Assembly: GCA_036511595.1 (NCBI GenBank)
Contig: DATCBY010000051.1
Location: 11,385 to 75,384 of the forward strand
From: DASZQY01 sp036511595
Lineage (GTDB): Bacteria > Pseudomonadota > Alphaproteobacteria > Rhizobiales > Kaistiaceae
Reading direction: 5' to 3'
DNA length: 64,000 bases
The position numbers were made by a program, and so were the translations under genes. The notes beneath the pieces are model-generated. The model searched no databases, was not told the origin of the DNA, and was given only the letters and a program-made list of their open reading frames with translations. This document shows positions 7,539 through 15,538 of the stretch, one piece after another; position 1 is the stretch's first letter, and each line of letters begins with the position of its first letter.

Positions 7539-8645
7539 ATGGTCCTCTGGATTGCCATGGCGGCGCTTGCCGCCGCGGTCTGTCTTCCCCTGCTGATGGC
7601 GCTGAGCCGTCCGCCGCGCGCGGCCCATGCCGCGGCCGGAGGGGCGATGGCGATCTACCGCGATCAGCTCGACGAACTCGACCGCGACGTTGCCCGCGGC
7701 ATCGTCGCCGGCAGCGAGGCAGGCGCCGCGCGCACCGAGATCGCGCGCCGGCTTATCCGTGAAGGTGAAGCGCCGTCCCCCGAGGCAAGACCCGACGAGC
7801 GACTAAGCAAGGCGGCAGTGGTGGCGATCGTCGCCATGCCGGTTGCCGCGCTGGGGCTCTATCTGCTGATCGGCTCGCCCACAGACCCGGATCAGCCGCT
7901 GGCCTCCCGGCCTGACGCTCTTGCCCGCAAAGAAATCACCCAACTGGTCGCCACAGTCGAGGCGCATCTCGCTGCCGCTCCCGGGGACGGCAAGGGCTGG
8001 GAGGTGCTGGCGCCCGTCTACGAGCGGCTCGGGCGCGACTCCGACGCGGTCAACGCCTACACCCGGACGATCGAACTCCTTGGACCGACGGCCACGCGCG
8101 AGGCCGATCTGGGAGAGGCGCTCATGCATGCCAATCAGGGCGCCGTGACGCCCGAGGCGCATGCGGCTTTCGAGCGGGCGCGTCAGCTTGATCCTTCCGA
8201 TCCGCGCGCGGCGTTCTATATCGCCGTCGAACTCGGCCAGAATGGCAAGACGACCGAGGCACGAACGGCCTGGCAGGCGTTGCTCGCCAACGCGCCCGCG
8301 GATGCCGCCTGGGCCCCCGCCGCCCGCCAGCAACTGGCGGCGCTCGATACGCCGGCGCCCGGGCCGAGCGCCGGCGACGTCACCGCGGCCGCCAGCATGG
8401 CCCCTGCCGATCGCACCAGAATGATCGAAGGCATGGTTGCCTCGCTCGCCGAGCGGCTGAAGACGCAACCCGACGATGCCGACGGCTGGACACGTCTGAT
8501 CCGTTCCTATGTCGTCCTTGGCCGCGCGGTTGATGCCGGCGCGGCGCTTACCGGTGCGCGCGCCGCCCTTGCCGGTGACGCCGCCAAGCTGGCGGCCGTC
8601 GATGCCGCCGCCGCAGAGCTTGGCCTCGCGCGAGACACTCCATGA
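7539..8645 (+). CDS. ccmI: Cytochrome c biogenesis protein CcmI (CycH)
   Basis: The 368-residue product has two membrane helices (residues ~2-20 and ~92-110) joined by a cytoplasmic loop containing the family pattern YRDQLDELDRDVARGIV. The periplasmic C-terminal half has TPR-like repeats (EVLAPVYERLGRDSDAVNAY, then FERARQLDPSDPRAAFYIAV). CcmI is part of the haem lyase complex with CcmF and CcmH and presents apocytochrome c. It is the first gene of ccmIEFH; its stop overlaps the ccmE start (ATGA). The start context is weak, so the exact first codon is less certain. Confidence 0.9.
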   Translation: MVLWIAMAALAAAVCLPLLMALSRPPRAAHAAAGGAMAIYRDQLDELDRDVARGIVAGSEAGAARTEIARRLIREGEAPSPEARPDERLSKAAVVAIVAMPVAALGLYLLIGSPTDPDQPLASRPDALARKEITQLVATVEAHLAAAPGDGKGWEVLAPVYERLGRDSDAVNAYTRTIELLGPTATREADLGEALMHANQGAVTPEAHAAFERARQLDPSDPRAAFYIAVELGQNGKTTEARTAWQALLANAPADAAWAPAARQQLAALDTPAPGPSAGDVTAAASMAPADRTRMIEGMVASLAERLKTQPDDADGWTRLIRSYVVLGRAVDAGAALTGARAALAGDAAKLAAVDAAAAELGLARDTP

Positions 8646-9127
8646 CGCGCCGGCAGCGCCGCCTGGCACTGATCGGCACCGCCGGCGCCGTTCTTGTCGT
8701 CGCAGCGGGGCTGGTGCTCTACGCGCTGTCCGACAGGATCGTTTTCTTCAATTCGCCGAGCGATGTCGTCGCCAATCAGGTCGTACCCGGCAGCCGCATC
8801 CGGCTGGGCGGGTTGGTTGTCACCGGCAGTCTCGTCAAATCGGGTGACGGCCAGGTTCGTTTCGCCATCACGGACGGCAAGGCCTCGATCCCGGTCAGTT
8901 ACCAGGGCATTCTCCCCGATCTCTTCCGCGAGGGCCAGGGCGTGGTGGCGGAGGGCGTGCTCGGAGAAGGCAATTCCTTCGCCGCCGACACCGTGCTCGC
9001 CAAGCACGACGAGCGCTACATGCCGCCGGAGGTGGTCAAGGCGCTGAAGGCTTCCGGCCGCTGGCAGGAGACGGCGGGCAGCACCGGCGAGCCGACGCCG
9101 GGTGCCGCGAGCGGAGCGGCGCAATGA
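8642..9127 (+). CDS. ccmE: Cytochrome c-type biogenesis haem chaperone CcmE (CycJ)
   Basis: The 161-residue protein has an N-terminal membrane anchor (residues ~9-29) and a periplasmic OB-fold domain. The haem-attachment motif is present as LAKHDERYMPPEV, with His122 as the covalent haem ligand and Tyr126 as the axial ligand. CcmE carries haem from CcmC to the CcmFHI lyase. The length is normal for the family. Start and stop overlap ccmI and ccmF by ATGA junctions, which indicates a single translationally coupled operon. ccmABCD are not in this window. Confidence 0.95.
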   Translation: MTRRQRRLALIGTAGAVLVVAAGLVLYALSDRIVFFNSPSDVVANQVVPGSRIRLGGLVVTGSLVKSGDGQVRFAITDGKASIPVSYQGILPDLFREGQGVVAEGVLGEGNSFAADTVLAKHDERYMPPEVVKALKASGRWQETAGSTGEPTPGAASGAAQ

Positions 9128-11106
9128 TTGCCGAACTCGGTCATTTCGCGCTCGTGCTGGCCTTTGGCGTGGCGCTCATCCAGTCGACCGCGCCCTTCTT
9201 CGGTGCGCGGCGTGACGATGCCCGCCTCATGGCAACGGCGACGCCGGCGGCACTGACCCAGTTCCTGCTGGTCGGACTTTCCTTCGCGGCGTTGGTGCAC
9301 GCCTACATCGTCTCCGACTTCTCTCTCCTGAATGTCGTCGAGAACTCGCACTCCTCCAAGCCGCTCCTCTACAAGATCACCGGCGTGTGGGGGAACCATG
9401 AGGGCTCGATGCTCCTCTGGGTTCTCATTCTTGCGCTCTTCGGTGCGCTGGTCGCCGCCTTCGGGACGAACCTGCCCGACAGGCTGAAGGCCCTTGTCCT
9501 CGCCGTCCAGGGGTGGATTTCCGCGGCCTTTCTCCTCTTCATCCTCACTACCTCCAATCCGTTCGCGCGCATCGATCCGCCGCCCCTGGAGGGTCAGGAT
9601 CTCAATCCGGTGCTGCAGGACATCGGGCTCGCAATCCATCCGCCGCTTCTCTACCTCGGCTATGTCGGCTGCTCGATCGCGTTTGCGTTCGCCGTGGCGG
9701 CGCTGATCGAGGGCCGCATCGACGCGGCGTGGGCGCGCTGGGCGCGCCCGTGGACGCTGGCCGCCTGGATGTTCCTCACCGTCGGCATCGCCATGGGCTC
9801 GTACTGGGCCTACTACGAACTGGGCTGGGGCGGCTTCTGGTTCTGGGACCCGGTCGAAAACGCCTCGCTCATGCCGTGGATGGCCGCGACCGCGCTCCTT
9901 CATTCGGCAGTCGTGATGGAGAAACGCGACGCGCTGAAAATATGGACGGTGCTGCTTGCCATCCTTGCCTTCAGCCTGAGCCTTGTCGGTACGTTCCTGG
10001 TGCGCTCCGGCGTGCTCACCTCGGTGCATGCGTTCGCCTCGGACCCGACGCGCGGCATCTTCATTCTGGCCATCCTCTGCGTCTTCATCGGCGGGGCGCT
10101 GACGCTTTTCGCGATGCGCGCAGGAACGCTGGCGCCCGGCGGCGTCTTCGCGCCCATCAGCCGGGAAGGGGCGCTTGTCCTCAACAACATCTTCATCTCC
10201 GCCGCGCTGGCCACCGTCGTCATCGGGACGCTCTATCCGCTGGCGCTGCAGGCATTGACCGGCACGGTCATTTCGGTCGGCGCGCCGTTCTTCAACCTGA
10301 CATTCGTCCCGCTGGTGGCGCCACTGCTTTTCCTCGTGCCGTTCGGACCGCTGCTCGCGTGGAAGCGCGGCGACCTCAAGGCCGCGACCGAACGCCTGAT
10401 GCTCGCCTTCGGTTTAGCCATCGCGGGAGCAATTGTTGCCGCCGCGCTTGGCGGCATGACGTCGGCTCTGGCGCTGTTCGGTGTATGGCTGGGCGTATGG
10501 CTGATCGCCGGCGCGCTCTCCGAGCTTGCCGCGCGCATCAGGCTCGGCGGCGTGCCGCTCGGCGACAGTCTGCGCCGCGCCGCGGGCCTGCCACGCTCCG
10601 CTTTCGGAACGACGCTGGCCCACGCCGGCGTCGGCGTAACGGTGCTCGGCGTCGTCGTTGCCACGACCTGGTCGAGCGAGGCGATCCGCTCGATGAAGCC
10701 CGGCGATAGCGTCGATCTTTCCGGATACACGGTCACGCTCGACGGTTACGCCCGTAGCGCCGAGGAAAACTTCGACGAAACCCGCGTGCAGTTCTCCGTC
10801 CGCCAGGGCGGGGCGTTGGTGGCGACCATGACGCCGACCAAGCGGACCTTCGCCGAGCGCCAGGCGACGACTACCGAGGTGGCGCTGAAAACCACGGCTT
10901 TCTCCCAGCTCTACATCTCGCTCGGCGATATCGCTGCCGACGGCACCACGACGGTGCGCCTCTACTGGAAGCCGCTGGTAACGCTGATCTGGCTGGGAGC
11001 CGTCATAATGGCGCTCGGAGGACTGTTGTCGCTCAGCGACCGGCGGCTCCGGGTGGGGGCGCCGCGTCCGGCCCGGCCGCGGACAAACGCCGTGCCGGCC
11101 GAATGA
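9124..11106 (+). CDS. ccmF: Haem lyase subunit CcmF (CycK)
   Basis: The 660-residue polytopic membrane protein has the CcmF signatures: WGNHEGSMLLW, conserved IHPPLLYLGYVG, and the WWD haem-handling motif WGGFWFWDPVENASLMPW. About 14-15 hydrophobic segments are apparent, and a large periplasmic loop comes before the last helix. It transfers haem to apocytochrome c together with CcmH and CcmI. The length is as expected. It overlaps ccmE and ccmH by 4 bp at each end. Confidence 0.97.
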   Translation: MIAELGHFALVLAFGVALIQSTAPFFGARRDDARLMATATPAALTQFLLVGLSFAALVHAYIVSDFSLLNVVENSHSSKPLLYKITGVWGNHEGSMLLWVLILALFGALVAAFGTNLPDRLKALVLAVQGWISAAFLLFILTTSNPFARIDPPPLEGQDLNPVLQDIGLAIHPPLLYLGYVGCSIAFAFAVAALIEGRIDAAWARWARPWTLAAWMFLTVGIAMGSYWAYYELGWGGFWFWDPVENASLMPWMAATALLHSAVVMEKRDALKIWTVLLAILAFSLSLVGTFLVRSGVLTSVHAFASDPTRGIFILAILCVFIGGALTLFAMRAGTLAPGGVFAPISREGALVLNNIFISAALATVVIGTLYPLALQALTGTVISVGAPFFNLTFVPLVAPLLFLVPFGPLLAWKRGDLKAATERLMLAFGLAIAGAIVAAALGGMTSALALFGVWLGVWLIAGALSELAARIRLGGVPLGDSLRRAAGLPRSAFGTTLAHAGVGVTVLGVVVATTWSSEAIRSMKPGDSVDLSGYTVTLDGYARSAEENFDETRVQFSVRQGGALVATMTPTKRTFAERQATTTEVALKTTAFSQLYISLGDIAADGTTTVRLYWKPLVTLIWLGAVIMALGGLLSLSDRRLRVGAPRPARPRTNAVPAE

Positions 11107-11687
11107 GCGACCTCGCCCCGTCTTCCCGGCGAAAACACGTATCCCGCTGGTTTGGCGGTCGTTTTTTTCTCAGACTCCGGAATCCCGCCTTGCGCATCCA
11201 CGAGCGTAGGGGGTGGGCCTCGGCGGTTTTCCTTCTCGCCACTTCCCTGTTGCTGGCGCCCGCCTATGCGGTTTTACCGCAGGAGATGCTCAAGAACCCG
11301 GCGCTGGAAGCGCGCGCGCGCGTACTATCGGAGGAGCTCCGCTGTCTCGTTTGCCAGAATCAGTCGATCGATGATTCGGAAGCTCCGCTCGCCGCCGATC
11401 TTCGCGTGCTCCTCCGCCAACGGTTGAGCGCCGGCGATACCGATCGGCAGGTCCTCGACTTTCTCGCCGCCCGGTATGGTGAGTTCATCCTCCTGAGGCC
11501 CCGGTTGAACTGGCACACGGCGCTTTTATGGGCGGCGCCGCCGGGGGTTCTCCTCATCGGTGCCGTGATTGCGGGTATAGGCTATCGCCGTCGCCGCCAC
11601 GCGGTTCCTGCGCCGCTCACCGAGGCAGAAGAACAGGCCGTCCGCCGGCTGCTTTCCAACGATTCGCCCGACATTAAAGAATCTTAA
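11103..11687 (+). CDS. ccmH: Cytochrome c-type biogenesis protein CcmH (CycL)
   Basis: The 194-residue product carries the redox motif LRCLVCQNQSI (Cys81 and Cys84), which reduces the apocytochrome haem-binding site. It has a signal-like helix (~41-56) and a C-terminal membrane helix (~138-156). From the ATG that overlaps ccmF the protein has about 37 residues before the signal region, longer than usual; an in-frame TTG at 11190 would give a typical CcmH N-terminus. It is the last gene of the ccm operon, about 110 bp before the DegP-like gene. Confidence 0.93.
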   Translation: MSDLAPSSRRKHVSRWFGGRFFLRLRNPALRIHERRGWASAVFLLATSLLLAPAYAVLPQEMLKNPALEARARVLSEELRCLVCQNQSIDDSEAPLAADLRVLLRQRLSAGDTDRQVLDFLAARYGEFILLRPRLNWHTALLWAAPPGVLLIGAVIAGIGYRRRRHAVPAPLTEAEEQAVRRLLSNDSPDIKES

Positions 11688-11797
11688 TGAGGCTGACAGT
11701 GAAAGGTAATCTCCGCCCGCCCATATTCGGCGGCAACAGACGACGCCCGTTGGAATCAGGCGTCGGCTCGGCACCCAGAGAAGCTACGGAGAACCCC

Positions 11798-13327
11798 ATG
11801 AACAATCCAATCGACAATCAGATCCCGTCGCAGAAGAAGCGCGGCGTGCGTGCCTACGCGCTTGCCGGTACGGCGCTGGCCCTCGTGCTCGGCGGCGCCG
11901 TTGTCGGCAGTTCGTTCGAATTCACCCGCGCGACGCCGGCATACGCCGACGCGGTGCAGGTTCAGAACGTCGGCCCGGCAAGCTTTGCCGACGTCGTCGA
12001 CAAGGTTCGGCCGGCGGTGGTCAGCGTTCGGGTCAAGTCGATCGCCGAGGACGCCAGCGCCTCCGGCGACGATACGCCGTTCTTCGACTTTCCTCCTGGC
12101 ACGCCGATGGAGCGCTTCTTCAAACAGTTCCGGCAGCAGAACCCGAAGGGCCAGCACGAGCAGGGGGCGCCCCAGATGAGCCTCGGCTCCGGTTTCTTCA
12201 TTTCCGATGACGGCTACGTCGTCACCAACAATCACGTCGTCGACAAGGAGCAGTCGGTCACCGTTGTCCTCGACGACGGCACCGAGCTTGACGCCAAGGT
12301 CATCGGCAAGGACGAGAAGACCGATCTCGCGCTGCTCAAAGTGGCGCCGAAGGCGGGTATGAAGTTCACCTACGTCCAGTTTGCCCAGACGGAGCCGCGC
12401 ATCGGCGACTGGGTAGTGGCGGTCGGCAATCCGTTCGGCCTCGGCGGCACTGTGACCGCCGGCATCATCTCGGCACGCGGCCGTCAGATCGGCGCCGGTC
12501 CGTACGACGATTTCCTGCAGATCGATGCGGCCGTCAACAAGGGCAACTCCGGCGGTCCGACCTTCAACCCGAAGGGCGAGGTGGTCGGTATCAACACGGC
12601 GATCTTCTCCCCGTCGGGCGGCAGCGTTGGCATCGCCTTCGCGATTCCCGCTTCGGAGGCCTCCAAGATCATCACCGACATCAAGGATCACGGCACCGTC
12701 GTGCGTGGCTGGCTGGGCGTCGGTATCCAGTCGATCAATCGCGGCCTCGCCGATAGCATGAAGATGGACAGCGCAAGCGGCGCCCTGGTCCGCGACGTGC
12801 AGTCGGGCAGCCCGGCCGAGAAGGCCGGTTTCAAGTCCGGTGACGCGCTCATTGCGATCGACGGTAAGCCCGTAAAGGATGACCACGATCTCAGTGCGCA
12901 AATCGCCGACATGGAGCCCGGCAAGGCGATCAAGATCACCTACTGGCGCGATGGCGCAAGCCACGACGCCAGCGTGACCCTCGGCACCTATCCAACCGAT
13001 GCGCAGCTCGCCGCCGCCGACAAGACGGCGCCGGCTCCCGCCGACAAGGGCACGGCTTCGTTGTCAGACTTCGGTCTGACGGTGCAGCCGACCGACGACG
13101 CCAGCGGCGTTGCCGTCAGCGACGTCGATCCGAACGGTCAGGCGGCCGAGGCCGGCATTCAGGCCGGCGACGTGATCCTCAGGGTAGGCAATGCCGACGT
13201 GAAGACGCCGTCGGAAGTGCAGAAGCAGGTTGCCGATGCCAAGGCCGCCGGTCTCAAGGCGGTTCGGCTGATGGTCAAGTCCGGCGACCAGACGCAGTTC
13301 GTCGCGCTGACCTTCGCCGCTTCCTGA
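11798..13327 (+). CDS. degP: Periplasmic serine protease DegP/HtrA
   Basis: The 509-residue protein has a signal peptide (basic start, hydrophobic ~19-37, likely cleavage after PAYA ~50). It has a trypsin-like domain with the catalytic triad His146 (VTNNHVVD), Asp176 (KTDLALLK) and Ser251 (NKGNSGGPTF), followed by two PDZ domains (about 295-385 and 420-500). It degrades or refolds damaged envelope proteins. I chose the ATG at 11798 because GGAG lies 7 nt upstream and the signal peptide follows directly; the frame is open further upstream. It sits between ccmH and a two-component pair, as in other Hyphomicrobiales. A strong intrinsic terminator follows at 13386. Confidence 0.93.
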   Translation: MNNPIDNQIPSQKKRGVRAYALAGTALALVLGGAVVGSSFEFTRATPAYADAVQVQNVGPASFADVVDKVRPAVVSVRVKSIAEDASASGDDTPFFDFPPGTPMERFFKQFRQQNPKGQHEQGAPQMSLGSGFFISDDGYVVTNNHVVDKEQSVTVVLDDGTELDAKVIGKDEKTDLALLKVAPKAGMKFTYVQFAQTEPRIGDWVVAVGNPFGLGGTVTAGIISARGRQIGAGPYDDFLQIDAAVNKGNSGGPTFNPKGEVVGINTAIFSPSGGSVGIAFAIPASEASKIITDIKDHGTVVRGWLGVGIQSINRGLADSMKMDSASGALVRDVQSGSPAEKAGFKSGDALIAIDGKPVKDDHDLSAQIADMEPGKAIKITYWRDGASHDASVTLGTYPTDAQLAAADKTAPAPADKGTASLSDFGLTVQPTDDASGVAVSDVDPNGQAAEAGIQAGDVILRVGNADVKTPSEVQKQVADAKAAGLKAVRLMVKSGDQTQFVALTFAAS

Positions 13328-13385
13328 GCCCCCCGCGAGCGGCGGAAGAGCTCGATCGTCGCCCCGAGACTTTCGCCAACGCGGA

Positions 13386-13424
13386 CGGCAGGCCGGCTAA
13401 CCCCGGCCTGCCGTTCTCATTTTG
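13386..13424 (+). terminator. Intrinsic terminator after degP
   Basis: An 11-bp perfect stem (CGGCAGGCCGG and its complement) with a 6-nt loop is followed by TTCTCATTTT. It lies 58 bp after the degP stop and 40 bp before the next response regulator gene, so it separates the two units. Confidence 0.8.
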
Positions 13425-13463
13425 GGACCCGGCTATCCTGCTCTGGCCGTGTATGGTGGTGCC

Positions 13464-14132
13464 ATGCGCATACTTCTGATCGAAGATGATCGCGAAGCCG
13501 CGGCTTATCTCGCCAAGGCGCTGCGCGAGGCCGGCCACGTTCCCGATCATGCGGCGGACGGCGACACGGGCGCCGCGATGGCGGCCGACGGCGGCTACGA
13601 TGTCCTGGTCGTGGATCGCATGCTGCCGAAGCGCGACGGACTTTCGCTCATCGAGGAACTCCGCAACCGCGGCGATCACACCCCGGCGTTGATTCTCTCG
13701 GCGCTCGGTCAGGTCGACGACAGGGTGGCGGGCCTGCACGCCGGCGGCGACGACTATCTTCCCAAGCCTTTTGCATTTTCCGAACTGCTTGCCCGGGTCG
13801 AGGCGCTGGCAAGACGCCGGAAGCCCGACGCGGCGGAAACGATCTTTCGGGTCGGCGATCTCGAGCTTGACCGCCTCGGTCACACCGTCACCCGCGCCGG
13901 CCAGCCCGTCCCGCTGCAGCCCCGCGAGTTCCGCTTGCTCGAATATCTGATGAAGCACGCCGGCCAGGTCGTCACCCGCACGATGCTCCTCGAAAACGTC
14001 TGGGACTATCACTTCGATCCGCAGACCAACGTCATCGACGTGCACATCTCGCGGCTGCGCGCCAAGATCGACCGCGGCTTCGGCGATCCGCACCTGCATA
14101 CGGTCCGCGGGGCCGGGTACATGATTAAGTGA
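13464..14132 (+). CDS. OmpR-family response regulator
   Basis: The 222-residue product has a receiver domain (E7/D8/D9, phospho-acceptor D51 in VVDRMLPK, K in YLPKPFAF) and a winged-helix DNA-binding domain (LQPREFRLLEYLMKHAGQVV, DVHISRLRAKI, VRGAGYMI). I start it at the ATG at 13464, giving the typical MRILLIEDD N-terminus. It is followed after 10 bp by its cognate kinase gene. In related genomes this pair sits between degP and glnE; its regulon is not evident from the sequence. Proximity to degP suggests envelope stress, but that is only an inference. Confidence 0.9.
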   Translation: MRILLIEDDREAAAYLAKALREAGHVPDHAADGDTGAAMAADGGYDVLVVDRMLPKRDGLSLIEELRNRGDHTPALILSALGQVDDRVAGLHAGGDDYLPKPFAFSELLARVEALARRRKPDAAETIFRVGDLELDRLGHTVTRAGQPVPLQPREFRLLEYLMKHAGQVVTRTMLLENVWDYHFDPQTNVIDVHISRLRAKIDRGFGDPHLHTVRGAGYMIK

Positions 14133-14142
14133 CGGTTCCCAG

Positions 14143-15534
14143 ATGACCGGCCTCGGCAAGGTCGTCCGCACCACGGCGTTCAAGCTGTCGGCGATCTATA
14201 TTGCCGTCTTCTCGATCTTCTCGGTCTTCTTTGTCCTCTACATTTCCTATTCGACCAACGTTCTTCTCAACCAGCAGCTCCGCGAGACCATCGCCACCGA
14301 GCTGCTCGGGCTGAGCGACCAGTATCGCGTCGGCGGCCTGCCGGCCGTGGTCGACGTCATCGAACAGCGCGCCCACCAGCCCGGCGCCAGCCTCTACCTC
14401 GTTACCGACGTCTCCGGGCGCATACTCGCCGGCAATGTCACCGAGGTATCGAGCTACGTGCTCAGCCGCTCCGGCACCGAGCCGATCGTCGTACGCTACG
14501 CGCGCTACAGCGGCGACGTCGGCCAGCGCACCGCCATGGTGCAGGTGGTGCGCCTGCAGGGCGGCTTCCTGCTCCTCGTCGGCCGCGACATCGGCGAACG
14601 CGACCAGTTTCGCCAGATCGTAAGCCGCGCCCTTGTTTGGGCTCTCGTGCTGATGATCGGGTTGGCACTGTTGAGTTACATCTTCGTCAGCCGGCGCGTC
14701 CTCAAGCGCATCGATTCGCTGTCCGCGACCAGCCGCCACATCATGCTTGGCGATCTCTCAGGGCGGCTTGAGGTAACCGGCTCGGGCGACGAGTTCGACA
14801 GGCTGGCGGGCGCGCTGAACGCCATGCTCGATCGCATCGAGCGCCTGATCTACGGCGTCAAGGACGTGTCCGACAACATCGCCCACGATCTCAAGACGCC
14901 GCTGACGCGCCTGCGCAATCGCGTCGAACAGGCGCTCGGCGCCCGGCCGGACACCGACGGCTATCGCGCCGCGCTCGAGGCGACCATCGAGGAGTCGGAT
15001 CAGCTCATCAAGACGTTCAACGCGCTCCTGATGATTGCGCGCATCGAGGCTGGCTCGCCGGACGGCGCCACGACTGAAGTCGACGCCGCCGCGATTGCCC
15101 ACGATGTGGCCGAACTTTACGAGCCGGTGGCCGATGTGACCGGGATCGATCTGGTGGTCGAGGCGCCCCAGCCGATCCTGATCGAGGCGAGCCGCGAACT
15201 GCTCAGCCAAGGGCTCGCCAACCTGGTCGACAACGCCATCAAGCATGGCGCACCGGCGGACGGCGAAGCCAGGCGCCTGCGCATCGCCATCTCGGCGGCA
15301 CGGGAGGGCGATACGCTGGTGTTGCGGGTCGCCGACAATGGGCCGGGAGTGCCGCCGGAGGATCGCGAACGCGTCCTGCAACGCTTCGTGCGGCTGGAAA
15401 AAAGCCGGTCGCAACCGGGCAGCGGCCTCGGATTAAGCCTTGTCGCGGCCGTCGCCCGCCTGCACCATGGCACGATCGAACTCGGCGACGGCAATCCGGG
15501 TCTCGTCGTGACGATGCGCCTGCCGCTGAAATGA
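14143..15534 (+). CDS. Membrane sensor histidine kinase, partner of the 13464 regulator
   Basis: The 463-residue kinase has a first membrane helix (~13-37), a periplasmic domain of about 120 residues, a second helix (ALVWALVLMIGLALLSYIFV), a HAMP domain, and the dimerisation/phospho-acceptor helix with His in DNIAHDLKTPLTRLRNR. The ATP-binding domain has NLVDNAIKHGA, ADNGPGVP and GSGLGLSLVAAVARLHHG. All catalytic boxes are intact. It is co-transcribed with the regulator 10 bp upstream, and glnE begins 5 bp after its stop, so the three genes may share a transcript. Confidence 0.9.
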   Translation: MTGLGKVVRTTAFKLSAIYIAVFSIFSVFFVLYISYSTNVLLNQQLRETIATELLGLSDQYRVGGLPAVVDVIEQRAHQPGASLYLVTDVSGRILAGNVTEVSSYVLSRSGTEPIVVRYARYSGDVGQRTAMVQVVRLQGGFLLLVGRDIGERDQFRQIVSRALVWALVLMIGLALLSYIFVSRRVLKRIDSLSATSRHIMLGDLSGRLEVTGSGDEFDRLAGALNAMLDRIERLIYGVKDVSDNIAHDLKTPLTRLRNRVEQALGARPDTDGYRAALEATIEESDQLIKTFNALLMIARIEAGSPDGATTEVDAAAIAHDVAELYEPVADVTGIDLVVEAPQPILIEASRELLSQGLANLVDNAIKHGAPADGEARRLRIAISAAREGDTLVLRVADNGPGVPPEDRERVLQRFVRLEKSRSQPGSGLGLSLVAAVARLHHGTIELGDGNPGLVVTMRLPLK

Positions 15535-15538
15535 CCCG